A DNA stretch of 64,000 nt from NCBI GenBank assembly GCA_937981555.1, contig CALJOK010000022.1, positions 62,001 to 126,000 on the forward strand, in the 5' to 3' direction. The stretch is from an uncultured Saprospiraceae bacterium. GTDB lineage: Bacteria; Bacteroidota; Bacteroidia; Chitinophagales; Saprospiraceae. Made by a program: the position numbers and the translations under genes. Each line of letters begins with the position of its first letter. Positions within the stretch are counted from its first letter, which is position 1. Shown here one piece after another: positions 34,006 to 44,017 of this stretch. The notes beneath the pieces were generated by a model, which was not told where the DNA came from, did not search any database, and saw only the letters and a program-made list of their open reading frames with translations.

Positions 34006-37000
34006 ATGAAAAATTACTTACTCACTTCCATTCTAATATTTTTTGCCATTAGTTTATTTGGTCAAAAACCAAAACCTACAACCACTTCATCAGAACCCAA
34101 TACTTATTTTAAACCTTTAAAATATCGAAACATCGGCCCTTTTAGAGGAGGACGTTCGGTAACTGCTTGTGGTGTAAAGGATGATATTTTGACGTACTAC
34201 ATGGGAACCACCGGAGGTGGACTTTGGAAAACGGAAGATGCAGGGCAGATTTGGAAAAACATCTCAGATGGTTATTTTCAAACAGGATCAGTAGGAGCGG
34301 TTGCCGTTGCGGAAAGTGACCCGAATATTGTTTACTGTGGAATGGGGGAACATGCACCTCGAGGAGTAATGACACATCATGGAGATGGTGTTTACAAATC
34401 AACTGACGCGGGAAAGACTTGGAAAAAAGTTGGATTGAATTTGACGCAACATATTGCAGGCATCATCATTCATCCCAAAAATCCAAATATAGTTTACGTA
34501 GCTGCGCAAGGTGCACTTTATGGAAAAACGAAAGAACGAGGATTTTATAAAAGTACAGATGGGGGAGCCACTTGGAAAAATACACTTTTTGTAAATGAGC
34601 ACACCGGATGTTCGGATATCACGATGGATAAAAATAATCCTTTGATCCTTTATGCAGCGATGTGGGAACATGGTCGAAAGCCTTGGAAAGTAATTAGTGG
34701 GGGAGTAGGAAGTGGATTATATAAATCTGTTGATGGAGGAGATACTTGGAAAAAAACTCAAAATGGCTTGCCAAAAGAATTAGGAAAAATGGCGGTATCT
34801 ATCTGTCAAAGTAATCCTGATAAAGTGTATGCATTAATTGAAAGTGATTCTGATCTAGGATTAGGAGGACTTTTTGTTTCCATGAATGCAGGAGAGAACT
34901 GGAATCGAATCAGTACAGATAATCGGTTGACTCAACGAGCTTGGTATTATACAGAAGTGTTTGCCGATCCTCAAAATGAAAACATGGTTTATGTTTTAAG
35001 TGCTCCTGCTTTGCGATCAATTGATGGAGGCAAAACTTGGGAAACACTTTCGGGTACACATGGAGATTATCATGACTTATGGATCAATGCCGATAATCCA
35101 AAAAACCTTTGCATCGCAAATGATGGAGGTGCAGCGATAAGTTTTAATCGAGGTAAAAGTTGGTCCACTCAAAGTAATATGCCAACTGCTCAGTTTTATC
35201 GAGTGAATGTAGATAATGTTTTTCCTTATAGGATATACGGTGGTCAACAAGACAACACTTCCCTTAGAATTTCTCATCGAGAAATTGGAAGTTGGGGAAT
35301 CAATCCTCAAAGTTGGGCAGCATCTGCAGGAGGAGAAAGTGCCTTCTTAGCTTTTGATCCTGATAATCCAAAATATGTTTTAGGAGGTAGTTACTTAGGT
35401 ACTATCGAAGTACTTGATTCTGAAGCAAAAGCAGGTACGAATATCATGGCTGCACCTATTCAATACTTAGGAAGAGATGCAAAAGATATGCGGTATCGTT
35501 ACAATTGGAACGCACCGATCATTTGGTCAAAACATGAACCCAATACTTATTATCATGGTGCTCAATATTTATTACGTACTCGAGATATGGGAACTACGTG
35601 GGAAAAAGTTTCTCCTGATTTGACTAACAATGAAATTGACAAACAAGGCAAAGGTGGTGGGCCATATACCAATGAAGCAGTAGGTGCAGAGAATTATGGG
35701 ACGCTAAGTTATGTCGCAGAATCTCCTCATGAGAAAGGAGTCATTTGGGTAGGAACCGATGATGGTCTAGTTCAATTGACCAAAGACGGTGGAGCCAATT
35801 GGCAGAATGTAACTCCAAAAGGTTTAAAAGAATGTTTAGTCAATGCAATCGACGTTTCGCCACATGATCCAGCGACTGCTTACATTGCAACGACTCGCTA
35901 TAAATTTAATGACCATACACCAGCCTTATATAAAACTACTAACTATGGAAAAAACTGGACCAATATCTCAAAAGGGATTCCACAAGGTGCTTTTACACGA
36001 GTAGTTCGAGAAGATGAAAAACAAAAGGATTTACTATTTGCAGGAACTGAAACTGGGATTTATATTTCTTGGAATGGCGGAAAACAATGGGAACCGCTTC
36101 AGTTGAATTTACCGATTTGTCCAATTACCGATTTAATTATACGCCATGATGATTTGGTGGTGGCAACTTCGGGAAGATCTTTTTGGGTTTTAGATGATAT
36201 TGGATTGCTACGGCAATATTCAAAGAATACTAAATCTTTAAATTTATTCCAACCAGAAAATGCCATGTTGCTCAATGGAGGAAGTGAGTTAAATAGTTCT
36301 TCGCCTTCGGTAACAGGTACCAATTCATTGCGAGGAGTTAACCCTGCGAATGGAGTGGTGATGTATTATAATTTACCTTCAGAAAAAAGTAAAACACCAA
36401 TCGTCTTAGAAATAAAAAATGCAAAAGGCCAAATCGTTCGGAGCCTTAGTTCTGCAAAAGATAGCACTTATCGAAGATGGGCAGGAGGCCCTCCGGCTGA
36501 GCCAACCTTATCAAAATCTGAAGATTTGAATCGTTTTGTTTGGGACATGAAATACCAAAATAGATTAGGTGTTCCTGATGTTTACATCGAAGGAAATTAT
36601 CGAGGACATAAAGTGAGTCCTGGAAATTATACGGCAACTTTAAAAATGGGAGAGAACGAATCGACTACTTCCTTTGAAGTATTAGCGAATCCAATGTATC
36701 CTACAACTGCTGCCACCTATCAAGAATATCATGCACTCATGTCTGCGATGACCAAAACAATTGATGAGATGCATTACTCTATCAATACGATTTATGATTA
36801 TAAAGATCAGTTGAAGACTATTTTAAAACGCTTACCTAATACGGAGAAATATGCCAAAGTACATTCAGCGGGAAAAGCCTTAATTCAAAGTATGACGGAC
36901 TGGGATAATGATATGGTGCAAAGAAAATCGAAAGCGTATGATGATGTAGAAAATTTTCCAAATAAGTTAACCGCAAATTATCTTTTCTTAATCAACCAAA

Positions 37001-37188
37001 CGGAAAGTGCTATTCCAAAAGTAATTCAACCTGTTTTGGATAGACGAAAAGAGTTAGATGCTCAATGGGCGCCTATGCAAAAAAAGGCAAATCAAATTAT
37101 GAAAATAGAGGTGGTGGCATTTAATAAAATGTTGTGGGATGCTGGCGTTGGAGCGATATTGTTGGATATAGTTTTAGACAAACCTTAA
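34006..37188 (+). CDS. Sortilin/VPS10-type beta-propeller protein, paralogue
   Basis: Encodes 1060 aa from the ATG at 34006 (MKNYLL, signal peptide ending LFGQ); a 36-codon in-frame extension upstream is not needed and lacks a signal character of its own. Asp-box repeats ([32 protein letters not shown]) fill ~45-720, followed by a linker and a helical C-terminal region. Overall organisation and length match the protein at 7925-11218, and both begin with the [21 protein letters not shown] motif. No catalytic residues can be assigned. A broken copy of its 3' end lies 300 bp downstream. Confidence 0.88.
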   Translation: MKNYLLTSILIFFAISLFGQKPKPTTTSSEPNTYFKPLKYRNIGPFRGGRSVTACGVKDDILTYYMGTTGGGLWKTEDAGQIWKNISDGYFQTGSVGAVAVAESDPNIVYCGMGEHAPRGVMTHHGDGVYKSTDAGKTWKKVGLNLTQHIAGIIIHPKNPNIVYVAAQGALYGKTKERGFYKSTDGGATWKNTLFVNEHTGCSDITMDKNNPLILYAAMWEHGRKPWKVISGGVGSGLYKSVDGGDTWKKTQNGLPKELGKMAVSICQSNPDKVYALIESDSDLGLGGLFVSMNAGENWNRISTDNRLTQRAWYYTEVFADPQNENMVYVLSAPALRSIDGGKTWETLSGTHGDYHDLWINADNPKNLCIANDGGAAISFNRGKSWSTQSNMPTAQFYRVNVDNVFPYRIYGGQQDNTSLRISHREIGSWGINPQSWAASAGGESAFLAFDPDNPKYVLGGSYLGTIEVLDSEAKAGTNIMAAPIQYLGRDAKDMRYRYNWNAPIIWSKHEPNTYYHGAQYLLRTRDMGTTWEKVSPDLTNNEIDKQGKGGGPYTNEAVGAENYGTLSYVAESPHEKGVIWVGTDDGLVQLTKDGGANWQNVTPKGLKECLVNAIDVSPHDPATAYIATTRYKFNDHTPALYKTTNYGKNWTNISKGIPQGAFTRVVREDEKQKDLLFAGTETGIYISWNGGKQWEPLQLNLPICPITDLIIRHDDLVVATSGRSFWVLDDIGLLRQYSKNTKSLNLFQPENAMLLNGGSELNSSSPSVTGTNSLRGVNPANGVVMYYNLPSEKSKTPIVLEIKNAKGQIVRSLSSAKDSTYRRWAGGPPAEPTLSKSEDLNRFVWDMKYQNRLGVPDVYIEGNYRGHKVSPGNYTATLKMGENESTTSFEVLANPMYPTTAATYQEYHALMSAMTKTIDEMHYSINTIYDYKDQLKTILKRLPNTEKYAKVHSAGKALIQSMTDWDNDMVQRKSKAYDDVENFPNKLTANYLFLINQTESAIPKVIQPVLDRRKELDAQWAPMQKKANQIMKIEVVAFNKMLWDAGVGAILLDIVLDKP

Positions 37189-37200
37189 ATATTAATACCA

Positions 37201-37230
37201 AAAATCCCAACATGAAAGTGTTGGGATTTT
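37201..37230 (+). terminator. Rho-independent terminator
   Basis: A perfect 12-bp stem, AAAATCCCAACA with TGTTGGGATTTT, around a 6-nt loop and followed by T residues. It starts 12 bp after the propeller gene stop. Confidence 0.9.
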
Positions 37231-37414
37231 TTTATTAAATGACCGATATTATACTAATTGCTGTCTGGTTCTCTAGACTGTGTTTACTTTTTAGTAATTT
37301 ATAGTTAGTATCTTCGCTTAAGATTCTAAAGCGCCAGCGCTAGCGACGTTTTTTTTGTTTTACAACTATATTGTTTTGGATTTATTTAAATAGTTCTTTG
37401 TTCTCACACCTAAT

Positions 37415-37451
37415 AAAAAAAAGGAAGTCATTTAATGACTTCCTTTTTTTT
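37415..37451. terminator. Second strong hairpin downstream of the propeller gene
   Basis: Eight A then GGAAGTCATT pairs with AATGACTTCC then eight T, nearly perfect, with a minimal loop. Since the first terminator lies only ~190 bp upstream, this one may have belonged to the gene whose fragment follows it, or be a duplicated terminator. Confidence 0.75.
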
Positions 37452-37513
37452 GGACAAAATGATTTTATATATCAAAATAAATTATGAACAGTTTAATTTG
37501 GAGATAACATAGA

Positions 37514-37735
37514 AACCCGCAAATTACCTTTTCCTAATCAACCAAACGAAAAGTGCTATTCCGAAAGTAATTCAACCTGTTTTGGATAGACGAAAAGAGT
37601 TAGATGTACAATGGGCGTCTATGCAAAAAAAAGGTGAATGAAATTATGGAAAAGGATGTGGTGGCTTTTAATAAGATGTAGAGGAAAGTTGGTGTCAGGG
37701 GCGATATTGTTGGATTAGGTTTTGCCAAAGGTGCT
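37514..37735 (+). pseudogene. Fragment of a duplicated propeller gene 3' end
   Basis: This ~220-bp stretch closely matches the last ~220 bp of the propeller gene (36970-37188): for example TTCAACCTGTTTTGGATAG and GTTAGATG are shared at the same spacing. It carries an extra A in the poly-A run that shifts the frame, a TAG replacing a Trp/Leu-region codon, and a different end. No start or upstream coding sequence remains. It is the relic of a tandem duplicate that has decayed. A shorter echo of its end (AAAGGTGCTTAAC) recurs near 37881. The remaining bases to 37964 show nothing further. Confidence 0.85.
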
Positions 37736-37964
37736 TAACGATAATTAAATGCTAATACTTAACATTTATTAAATCATTCTTTCAATAAACAAAGATTAAT
37801 AAACTTTTAGAATTATCCTGCATTTCATTACTGTCCAATACAAACTGACGATTAAAAGGAAAAATTTACAAATGATGAGGAAAGGTGCTTAACTAGTTTT
37901 AGACTAATCATCTTTACCTTTGAATTATCAAAATGAATATTTTAATCAATTAAAATAGAGAATA

Positions 37965-38378
37965 ATGGACTGGTATATACCGATAACAATTTTACCTGCG
38001 GTTGGACTTTTGATTGTTTCGACTACTGCTCAGATGATGGGTTTAAGTACGGAGATTGGAGGGATTCTATCAGTAAAATGTTCTACTTTTGAGCATAAGC
38101 TATCAGGTTTAAAGATAAAACAGCTTACGCGATTGACAAGGGCGACTGCGTTATTTTATATATCTGCTGCTTGCTTTGTATTGGCAGGTATTTTAGGTGC
38201 TATACTTCCAGAGTCAAAGGAGATAAGTAAAAATATACCACAGTTTGTACTTTTAGTAGGAGTTGTATTAACACTAATAGCCTTAGGTTTGATGATTATT
38301 TATGGTATTAAAACTATTACGATTAGAAAAATGCAACACGAGTTTAACCCTCATACCAATGAAGAAGAGCACAATTAA
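37965..38378 (+). CDS. Small membrane protein, DUF2721-like
   Basis: Encodes 137 aa with three hydrophobic helices (~5-28, ~62-82, ~92-115) and a polar, charged C terminus ending NEEEHN. The layout, with one helix, a cytosolic-looking loop carrying KIKQLTRLTRAT and a final helical hairpin, resembles DUF2721 proteins, but I hold this weakly. The 3' end overlaps the start of the aldo/keto reductase by 20 bp, so the two are co-translated. Confidence 0.7.
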   Translation: MDWYIPITILPAVGLLIVSTTAQMMGLSTEIGGILSVKCSTFEHKLSGLKIKQLTRLTRATALFYISAACFVLAGILGAILPESKEISKNIPQFVLLVGVVLTLIALGLMIIYGIKTITIRKMQHEFNPHTNEEEHN

Positions 38379-39321
38379 AAATATAGGATTAGGAACAGCC
38401 GCTATCGGTCGTCCGCAATATATCAATATACGCCAAGAATCATCTTCTGAATTTTCTTTGGAAGCCTTCAGGCAAAAAGGTCTTGTAATACTTGATGAAG
38501 CATATTTGCAAGGAGTTCGATATTTTGATACTGCACCAGGGTATGGTATGGCAGAACAATTACTGATGGATTGGGTCACTAAAAAAGATGATGAGACCAT
38601 AGAAATTGCTACAAAATGGGGGTACACTTATGTCGCCAATTTTGCTCCTAATGCTATACAACACGAAGTAAAAGAGCATTCGTTGAAGAAGCTGAATGAA
38701 CAATGGGAGGAGTCGAAGGTTTTATTACCCTTGTTAACGACCTATCAAATTCACTCCGCCACTTTCGAATCGGGTGTATTGGTAAATGAACTAATACTTA
38801 ATCGGTTAGCAGAATTAAAAATTAAACATGGTTTACTAATTGGTATTTCTACGACTGGAGTTAATCAGATGGAAGTTCTGAAAAAGGCTTTGGACATTAA
38901 GATTAATGAGGAAAGTTTGTTCGATGTTTTTCAAGTCACCTACAACATTTTTGACCAAAGTCTTGCGACGGTTGTAGGAATAATTGCTAAACAAAATAAA
39001 AGGTTAGTCATCAAAGAAGCCTTGGCAAATGGACGAGTTTTTCCAAATGAAAAATATCCACACTATGCTGCAGCCTATAAAAAATTGGAGGAGTTGGCAA
39101 TAACGTACAATGTAGGATTAGATGCGATTGCTTTACGGTTTTGCATGGACAGCATTCCAGTATTTAAAGTCTTGAGTGGAGCTGCCAATGAACAACATTT
39201 ATCTGATAACCTAAAAACTGAGGATTTTAAATTGAAAGAAGAGGACATCCTATTTTTGAAAAAATTAGCCGTTAGTCCAGATTTTTATTGGGACGAAAGA
39301 AAACGACTTGGTTGGAATTAA
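38359..39321 (+). CDS. Aldo/keto reductase
   Basis: Encodes 320 aa from the ATG at 38359 (MKKSTIKNIGLGTAAIG); an in-frame upstream start lies deep in the previous gene. Family features: GLGTAAIGRP near the N terminus, VRYFDTAPGYGMAEQLL with the catalytic Asp and Tyr, IATKWG with the Lys, then TTYQIHS in place of the usual His-containing strand, and a C-terminal VFKVLSGAANEQHL cofactor-binding segment. It resembles the D-threo-aldose/galactose dehydrogenase branch. NAD(P)H-dependent reduction or oxidation of a sugar or carbonyl is expected; the substrate is unknown. Confidence 0.87.
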   Translation: MKKSTIKNIGLGTAAIGRPQYINIRQESSSEFSLEAFRQKGLVILDEAYLQGVRYFDTAPGYGMAEQLLMDWVTKKDDETIEIATKWGYTYVANFAPNAIQHEVKEHSLKKLNEQWEESKVLLPLLTTYQIHSATFESGVLVNELILNRLAELKIKHGLLIGISTTGVNQMEVLKKALDIKINEESLFDVFQVTYNIFDQSLATVVGIIAKQNKRLVIKEALANGRVFPNEKYPHYAAAYKKLEELAITYNVGLDAIALRFCMDSIPVFKVLSGAANEQHLSDNLKTEDFKLKEEDILFLKKLAVSPDFYWDERKRLGWN

Positions 39322-39327
39322 TTTTTT

Positions 39328-39600
39328 ATGGAAAATAAAAACCAGAAATATAATTTACCTGTGATATCTGCCGAGGTATATAACCTTACTCCAGACAGAT
39401 ATGAATTGCGTCAAGGAACATTGCCTGATGCACCGCCTTGTCCATTTGGTCATCGGTTCAAATGGATCGGTTTTGATAAAAGAGAAATGAAATATGTTCG
39501 GGTGACAAAATCTGTTTTTAAAAAAATGATTGCACTTAAAGATGAAACAGAAGTATCGCAGTATGAAAAATATTTTGAAGAAAATAAGGAGAATCAATAA
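39328..39600 (+). CDS. Small conserved-looking protein, unknown function
   Basis: Encodes 90 aa, cytosolic. It has an aromatic and basic core, including PPCPFGHRFKWIGFDKREMKY, and an acidic tail. It starts 6 bp after the aldo/keto reductase stop, so it belongs to the same transcript. No family recognised. Confidence 0.65.
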   Translation: MENKNQKYNLPVISAEVYNLTPDRYELRQGTLPDAPPCPFGHRFKWIGFDKREMKYVRVTKSVFKKMIALKDETEVSQYEKYFEENKENQ

Positions 39601-39606
39601 AAGGAT

Positions 39607-39693
39607 ATGCCGTTATTATTTAGTTCTTTATCTATCGTTCTTACATTGTTTTTTGTGGAGTATTTTAAAGGATATAAAGAATATATCGGATAA
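39607..39693 (+). CDS. Possible 28-aa membrane peptide
   Basis: A short frame from ATG at 39607, 6 bp after the previous stop. The product would be a single hydrophobic helix (LSIVLTLFFVEYF) with a polar KGYKEYIG end. There is no clear ribosome binding site at useful spacing, so this is only a possibility. Confidence 0.25.
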   Translation: MPLLFSSLSIVLTLFFVEYFKGYKEYIG

Positions 39694-39729
39694 TATTTGG
39701 AAATATATAAAAATTAAAATTCAAGAAAA

Positions 39730-40221
39730 ATGGAAAATTTAAAAAAAGCATATATCGCTGGAGGTTGTTTCTGGGGGATGGAAGATCTCTTCAGAGTTAG
39801 GCCAGGAATTAAAGATACCGAGGTGATATACCTTGGAGGGACAAATGAGAATCCTACTTACTCGAATCATCCTGGGCACGCCGAGGGCATAGAATTAACC
39901 TACGATCCAAACGAAACTTCCTTTAAACTCATATTGGATTATTTCTACCGCATTCATAATCCAACAACTGTTGACCGTCAGGGTAATGACATCGGGGCAA
40001 GTTATCGGTCAGCTATTTTCTTTCAAAGCGAAGAAGAAAAGAATATTGCGGAAGAAGTCATCGCAATAGTAAATGACTCCGGAAAGTGGGAAGGTAAAGT
40101 AGCGACAACACTTGAACCTTTTACTAAAGCTTGGGCTGCGGAAGAAAATCATCAAGACTATTTGGTCAAGAATCCTAATGGTTACACTTGCCATTTTGAA
40201 CGATTCGGAAGTTTTGTATAA
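39730..40221 (+). CDS. msrA: Peptide-methionine (S)-S-oxide reductase
   Basis: Encodes 163 aa. Hallmark GGCFWGMED with nucleophile Cys13, GGTNENPTYSNHPGHAEGIELTYDP, FYRIHNPTTVDRQGNDIGASYRSAIF and a C-terminal NGYTCHFERFG with a probable resolving Cys. Repairs oxidised methionine using thioredoxin. No signal peptide, so cytosolic. It lies downstream of the aldo/keto reductase group, which suggests a small redox-related transcript. No msrB is fused or adjacent. Confidence 0.95.
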   Translation: MENLKKAYIAGGCFWGMEDLFRVRPGIKDTEVIYLGGTNENPTYSNHPGHAEGIELTYDPNETSFKLILDYFYRIHNPTTVDRQGNDIGASYRSAIFFQSEEEKNIAEEVIAIVNDSGKWEGKVATTLEPFTKAWAAEENHQDYLVKNPNGYTCHFERFGSFV

Positions 40222-40311
40222 TAGACTTGTTACCTATCAAATGATAACAAACCTATTGAAAATAAAGTCATAGCTAGCAGTAGTTTTTTTCTTTTAAATG
40301 ACTCTATAGGA

Positions 40312-40345
40312 AAAGCCACTTACATTTTTGAATGTAAGTGGCTTT
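40312..40345 (+). terminator. Rho-independent terminator
   Basis: A perfect 15-bp stem, AAAGCCACTTACATT with AATGTAAGTGGCTTT, around TTTG. It ends the msrA transcript. The rest of 40222-40638 is AT-rich and holds the dyad at 40560 and presumably the next promoter. Confidence 0.9.
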
Positions 40346-40559
40346 GTGTTTTGTCTTTATGAACTTTTAGGCTATCAGACTAAGTCCACTTCTTTTTGCC
40401 GTACGTTTTAATTGTCAGTTAGCTTTGTATAGCGCGCAATTATGTATAAAAGAAACCCAAACCAAGTAGCGGATTCTTTTGAGAAAAAAATGAATTAATG
40501 GGATAAAGAATACTAGCTTCTAAATATTTCATTAATTTCACATTTGAAAAAATAAAATT

Positions 40560-40583
40560 ATATCATTTGATTCAAAATGATAT
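40560..40583. promoter_or_regulatory. Dyad upstream of the beta-helix lipoprotein gene
   Basis: ATATCATTT and AAATGATAT flank GATTCA, a perfect 9-bp dyad about 56 bp before the start codon. It could be an operator or a promoter-proximal hairpin. The regulator is unknown. Confidence 0.4.
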
Positions 40584-40638
40584 TTTATATTAATTTTATT
40601 TCTTAAATTTTAGTTAACAAACTTTTTAAAAAATTGAC

Positions 40639-41898
40639 ATGAAGAAATTTATGAACAACCCATCTTGGATTTTTTTACTCGCGATCCCATTTTTTTTAAT
40701 TACATCTTGTAAAGATGATGATGATCAGCCAGATCCAGAACCAGCAAAAGAAATTATTATTGCAGTAGGTGCTTCTGCTGCAGATAGTGCTCAACTTGCT
40801 TTTATTGATGTAGAAGAAGAATACACTATTATTTTTGAAGAAGGAGAATTTTCATTTACCAATACTTTATCTATGGATGGTAAATCTAAAGTGGTGATTA
40901 AAGGAGCAGGAAGAGAAAAAACATTTTTAGATTTTAGTGGTCAAACTTCAGGAGGAGAGGGTGTATTAATTACCAACTCTAATAGTATCCGAATTGAGAA
41001 TCTAACTATACGAGATTCAAAAGGAGATGCCTTAAAAACAAAAGATTGCAATAAGATTAGTTTTGTAAACGTAGGAACAATTTGGTCAGGTGAGCCAAGT
41101 ACTGACAATGGTGCGTATGGACTTTACCCTGTGCTTTGTACAGAAGTTTTTATCGATAATTGTTTTGCTTATGGAGCATCTGATGCAGGAATTTATGTAG
41201 GACAATCTGATCAAGTGATTTTGAAAAATTGTTTAGCACAAGGAAATGTTGCAGGAATCGAAATTGAAAACACTACTAATGCAGATGTTTTTGATAATGA
41301 GGCAACTGATAATACTGGAGGAATTTTAGTATTTGATTTACCTGGGTTGACACAAAATGGAGATGCTACTAGAGTTTACAACAATAATATTCATGATAAC
41401 AATCGAGTAAATTTTGCGCCAGCAGGAAATATCGTTGCTAATGTTCCTAATGGAACGGGCTGTATGATTTTGAGTACAAAGAATGTTGAATTTTTTGATA
41501 ATACTATTTCTGAAAATCAATTTGCTGGAATTTTGATATCTAATTATTTGTTTATCAATGATATGCCAAGTGATCCAGATTATGATCCATTCCCAGCAGG
41601 TATTTTTATTCAAAATAATACTCATGCTATGACTCCAGGAACGGTAGATGTAGCGAATCAACCAGCTGATATTCAACAAATTATCGGTCTTTTAGGTCAG
41701 TATGGATTAGACCAGCCGAATATTTTGACAGATGGATTATTGATGGCTGCTGATGCAGTTTGTATTCAAGAAGCTAGTGCAACAACATTTGTTAATATCA
41801 ATGCAGGCGATCCAACTTTTATGTCTGTGACTACTGATATCACAGCTCATGATTGCACTAAAACTCGATTGCCAGAAATTACTTTTGATCCATTTTAA
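40639..41898 (+). CDS. Right-handed parallel beta-helix lipoprotein (TIGR03805-like)
   Basis: Encodes 419 aa. Lipoprotein signal with the lipid-attachment Cys at 24 (FFLITSC) followed by an acidic DDDDQ stretch. The body is a parallel beta-helix: repeated short strands such as SIRIENLTIRDSKGDAL, QVILKNCLAQGNVAGIEIENT and DVFDNEATDNTGGILVF. This matches the beta-helix family that is regularly found next to an SO2930-like di-heme cytochrome, and the next gene is exactly that. It probably sits on the cell surface; whether it binds or cleaves a polysaccharide is unknown. Confidence 0.85.
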   Translation: MKKFMNNPSWIFLLAIPFFLITSCKDDDDQPDPEPAKEIIIAVGASAADSAQLAFIDVEEEYTIIFEEGEFSFTNTLSMDGKSKVVIKGAGREKTFLDFSGQTSGGEGVLITNSNSIRIENLTIRDSKGDALKTKDCNKISFVNVGTIWSGEPSTDNGAYGLYPVLCTEVFIDNCFAYGASDAGIYVGQSDQVILKNCLAQGNVAGIEIENTTNADVFDNEATDNTGGILVFDLPGLTQNGDATRVYNNNIHDNNRVNFAPAGNIVANVPNGTGCMILSTKNVEFFDNTISENQFAGILISNYLFINDMPSDPDYDPFPAGIFIQNNTHAMTPGTVDVANQPADIQQIIGLLGQYGLDQPNILTDGLLMAADAVCIQEASATTFVNINAGDPTFMSVTTDITAHDCTKTRLPEITFDPF

Positions 41899-41918
41899 TA
41901 CTTAAAATAGATTAACAT

Positions 41919-41955
41919 AAATAATGCACCTTGATTCTTTCAAGGTGCATTATTT
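41919..41955 (+). terminator. Strong hairpin between the paired genes
   Basis: A perfect 15-bp stem, AAATAATGCACCTTG with CAAGGTGCATTATTT, with T residues at the end. It begins 20 bp after the beta-helix gene and ends ~38 bp before the cytochrome gene. Confidence 0.85.
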
Positions 41956-41992
41956 TCATTTTAGAGGATTCATTTTAAATAGAACATATAAG

Positions 41993-43060
41993 ATGCGAGA
42001 TATAAAACATTTACTCTTTTTAGTAGGAATAATATTATTGGTCAGTCAATGTAAAGACACAGATGATTCTCCAAATCCTGGCGAAGTAATTCTTGAAGTA
42101 AAGATTCCAGCTGGAAATGGTTTTGCTTTACTTTCCGATTATAATTTTTTTATTGGAGATCTTGTTGATTTAGTTCCTAACCTTGATGGGGGAGTGTTGC
42201 CGTATGATTTGAACACATCATTGTTTAGTGATTATGCATTGAAAAAACGATATGTCTATGTACCTGAAGGAAGCAGTATTCCTTTTGACACTACTGCTGT
42301 TTTGGAATTGCCTGTTGGTTCAGTTTTGATAAAACATTTTTATTTTAAAGAATCAAATGGCACAGAAAATTATATTGAAACGCGTCTTTTGATTCGGCGG
42401 TCTGATGGTTGGTATCCTGAAACTTATGAATGGAATAACGAACAAACTGATGCTCAACGAACAGTCATAGGCGGCACAAAAGACCTCACCGTAAATGTAA
42501 ACGGACAAAACCAACAATTAAATTATTTGATCCCAAATCAAAATCAATGTAAAAATTGCCACTCCTTTGATGGTAAAATTCACCCCATTGGTCCAACTAT
42601 TCAAAACCTGAATAAAGATTATAATTACATAGATGGAATCGCAAACCAAATTGATACATGGGAGATGAAAGGAATTTTAGATCCTCGACCTGTATCCATT
42701 CTGCCTAGATGGTATGGCATCAATGATCCAGCAGGAAGTTTAGATGAAAGAGCAAGAGGATATTTGGCGATCAATTGTTCTTCCTGTCATCGGCTGGAAG
42801 GCTCAGCCTCTAATTCTGGGTTTTATTTGGAGTATGATAATACAGACTCTTTAAGTCTAGGTATTTGGAAAACACCCGTCGCAGCAGGTGCTGGTTCAGG
42901 AGGTTTTACTTATGTGATTTATCCAGGGAAAGGTGATGAATCCATTTTGCTTTACAGAATGATTGCAGATGAGGTGGATGAACGAATGCCTGAGATTGGA
43001 AGAGAATTATTGCATGATGAAGGGATAGCATTGATTAAGGAATGGATTGATAATTTATAA
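41993..43060 (+). CDS. SO2930-family di-heme c-type cytochrome lipoprotein (TIGR03806-like)
   Basis: Encodes 355 aa from the ATG at 41993; an upstream in-frame start would read through the terminator hairpin. Lipoprotein signal ends at the Cys in LLVSQCKD. Two heme-binding motifs, CKNCH (~185) and CSSCH (~262), and a late Met-containing ERMPEIGRELLHDEG segment. The partner beta-helix gene is immediately upstream, as in other genomes carrying this pair. The proteins are thought to work together at the surface, but the reaction is not known to me. Confidence 0.88.
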   Translation: MRDIKHLLFLVGIILLVSQCKDTDDSPNPGEVILEVKIPAGNGFALLSDYNFFIGDLVDLVPNLDGGVLPYDLNTSLFSDYALKKRYVYVPEGSSIPFDTTAVLELPVGSVLIKHFYFKESNGTENYIETRLLIRRSDGWYPETYEWNNEQTDAQRTVIGGTKDLTVNVNGQNQQLNYLIPNQNQCKNCHSFDGKIHPIGPTIQNLNKDYNYIDGIANQIDTWEMKGILDPRPVSILPRWYGINDPAGSLDERARGYLAINCSSCHRLEGSASNSGFYLEYDNTDSLSLGIWKTPVAAGAGSGGFTYVIYPGKGDESILLYRMIADEVDERMPEIGRELLHDEGIALIKEWIDNL

Positions 43061-43441
43061 ATTGGATTTATCTCCTGATAGAAAAGGAACTTACATAAGT
43101 TTTAAAATAACCATAATGAGGTTGTTTTTTTAGATGCCCTTCATAAGCCACTTCGAAATAAAAACATAAATGCTGGAATACCACTCTGTGGTAGTTCCAA
43201 GCATCCTATAAGACTTTTTCTTTCAAAATAAAATGTTGTTTAATCGTCCATAGTTGGCAAAGCCAAGTTGAAGAGACACTACTGTGTAAGTGTGTATTAT
43301 ATGAGTGTACGTTGTCATGGTGCGAGTGACGATATATTTTTTGGAGTAGCAGTATAACCCTTAAAGCAAACAAAATGTTTTAAGTTTTAAAAACTATTTG
43401 TATCTTTAACTTGATATTATTTTTTCTAATTAAACCTCCAG
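43061..43441. other. Intergenic, 381 bp
   Basis: No gene seen. A TATCTTTA stretch near 43400 could be a weak -7 box for the SRPBCC gene. TTGGCAAAGCCAA near 43254 is a short palindrome. Nothing else stands out. Confidence 0.5.
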
Positions 43442-44017
43442 ATGATGAAATACCTTAAATATTTACTTGGAATAATTACCGTAATAGCATTGTTATTTAT
43501 TGGAAAAGGAATGCTTACTCCTTCTCTTTCTTATAGTAGTGAGATTATGGTTAACAAATCAATTAATGAAGCTTGGGCTGTCATGAATGATGAAAGTAAA
43601 ATCTCTCAATGGTTAAAAGGAATTAAAGAAGTAGAACATGTAAGTGGCGAAAAAGGTACTGTAGGTGCTGTCACTAAATACACCTTTGATGAGGAAGGTC
43701 AAGAGTCTACTATTCTTGAAACTATTCATGCTATTCGCCCCAACGAACATATTGCCATGGACTTTGTTATGGAGGGAGTGATGATTATGGATTACCAAGT
43801 AGACTTTACAGAAAAAGATGGAAAGACTCATATCAAATCATCAACTGTTACTAAAGGTGTTGACATATTTATGCGTTCTATGATATCTTTTATGGAAAGT
43901 TCTATGCAAGATCAAGAAGATGAGAACATGAATAATTTGAAAAAAATAATTGAAGAAAATACAACTAATTATTTTCCTTCACCTGTTGTGAATGTAGTGG
44001 AAGATGTTCAACAATAA
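43442..44017 (+). CDS. SRPBCC (polyketide cyclase-like) family protein
   Basis: Encodes 191 aa. An N-terminal membrane helix (~5-25) is followed by an SRPBCC/START-like domain (~30-150): SYSSEIMVNKSINEAWAVMNDESKISQWLKGIKEVEHVSG is the typical opening strand-helix-helix. The C terminus (~150-191) is a helical polar tail. Such domains bind hydrophobic ligands; the anchor would place this one at the inner membrane. Stand-alone gene, second Met usable as start. Confidence 0.82.
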   Translation: MMKYLKYLLGIITVIALLFIGKGMLTPSLSYSSEIMVNKSINEAWAVMNDESKISQWLKGIKEVEHVSGEKGTVGAVTKYTFDEEGQESTILETIHAIRPNEHIAMDFVMEGVMIMDYQVDFTEKDGKTHIKSSTVTKGVDIFMRSMISFMESSMQDQEDENMNNLKKIIEENTTNYFPSPVVNVVEDVQQ

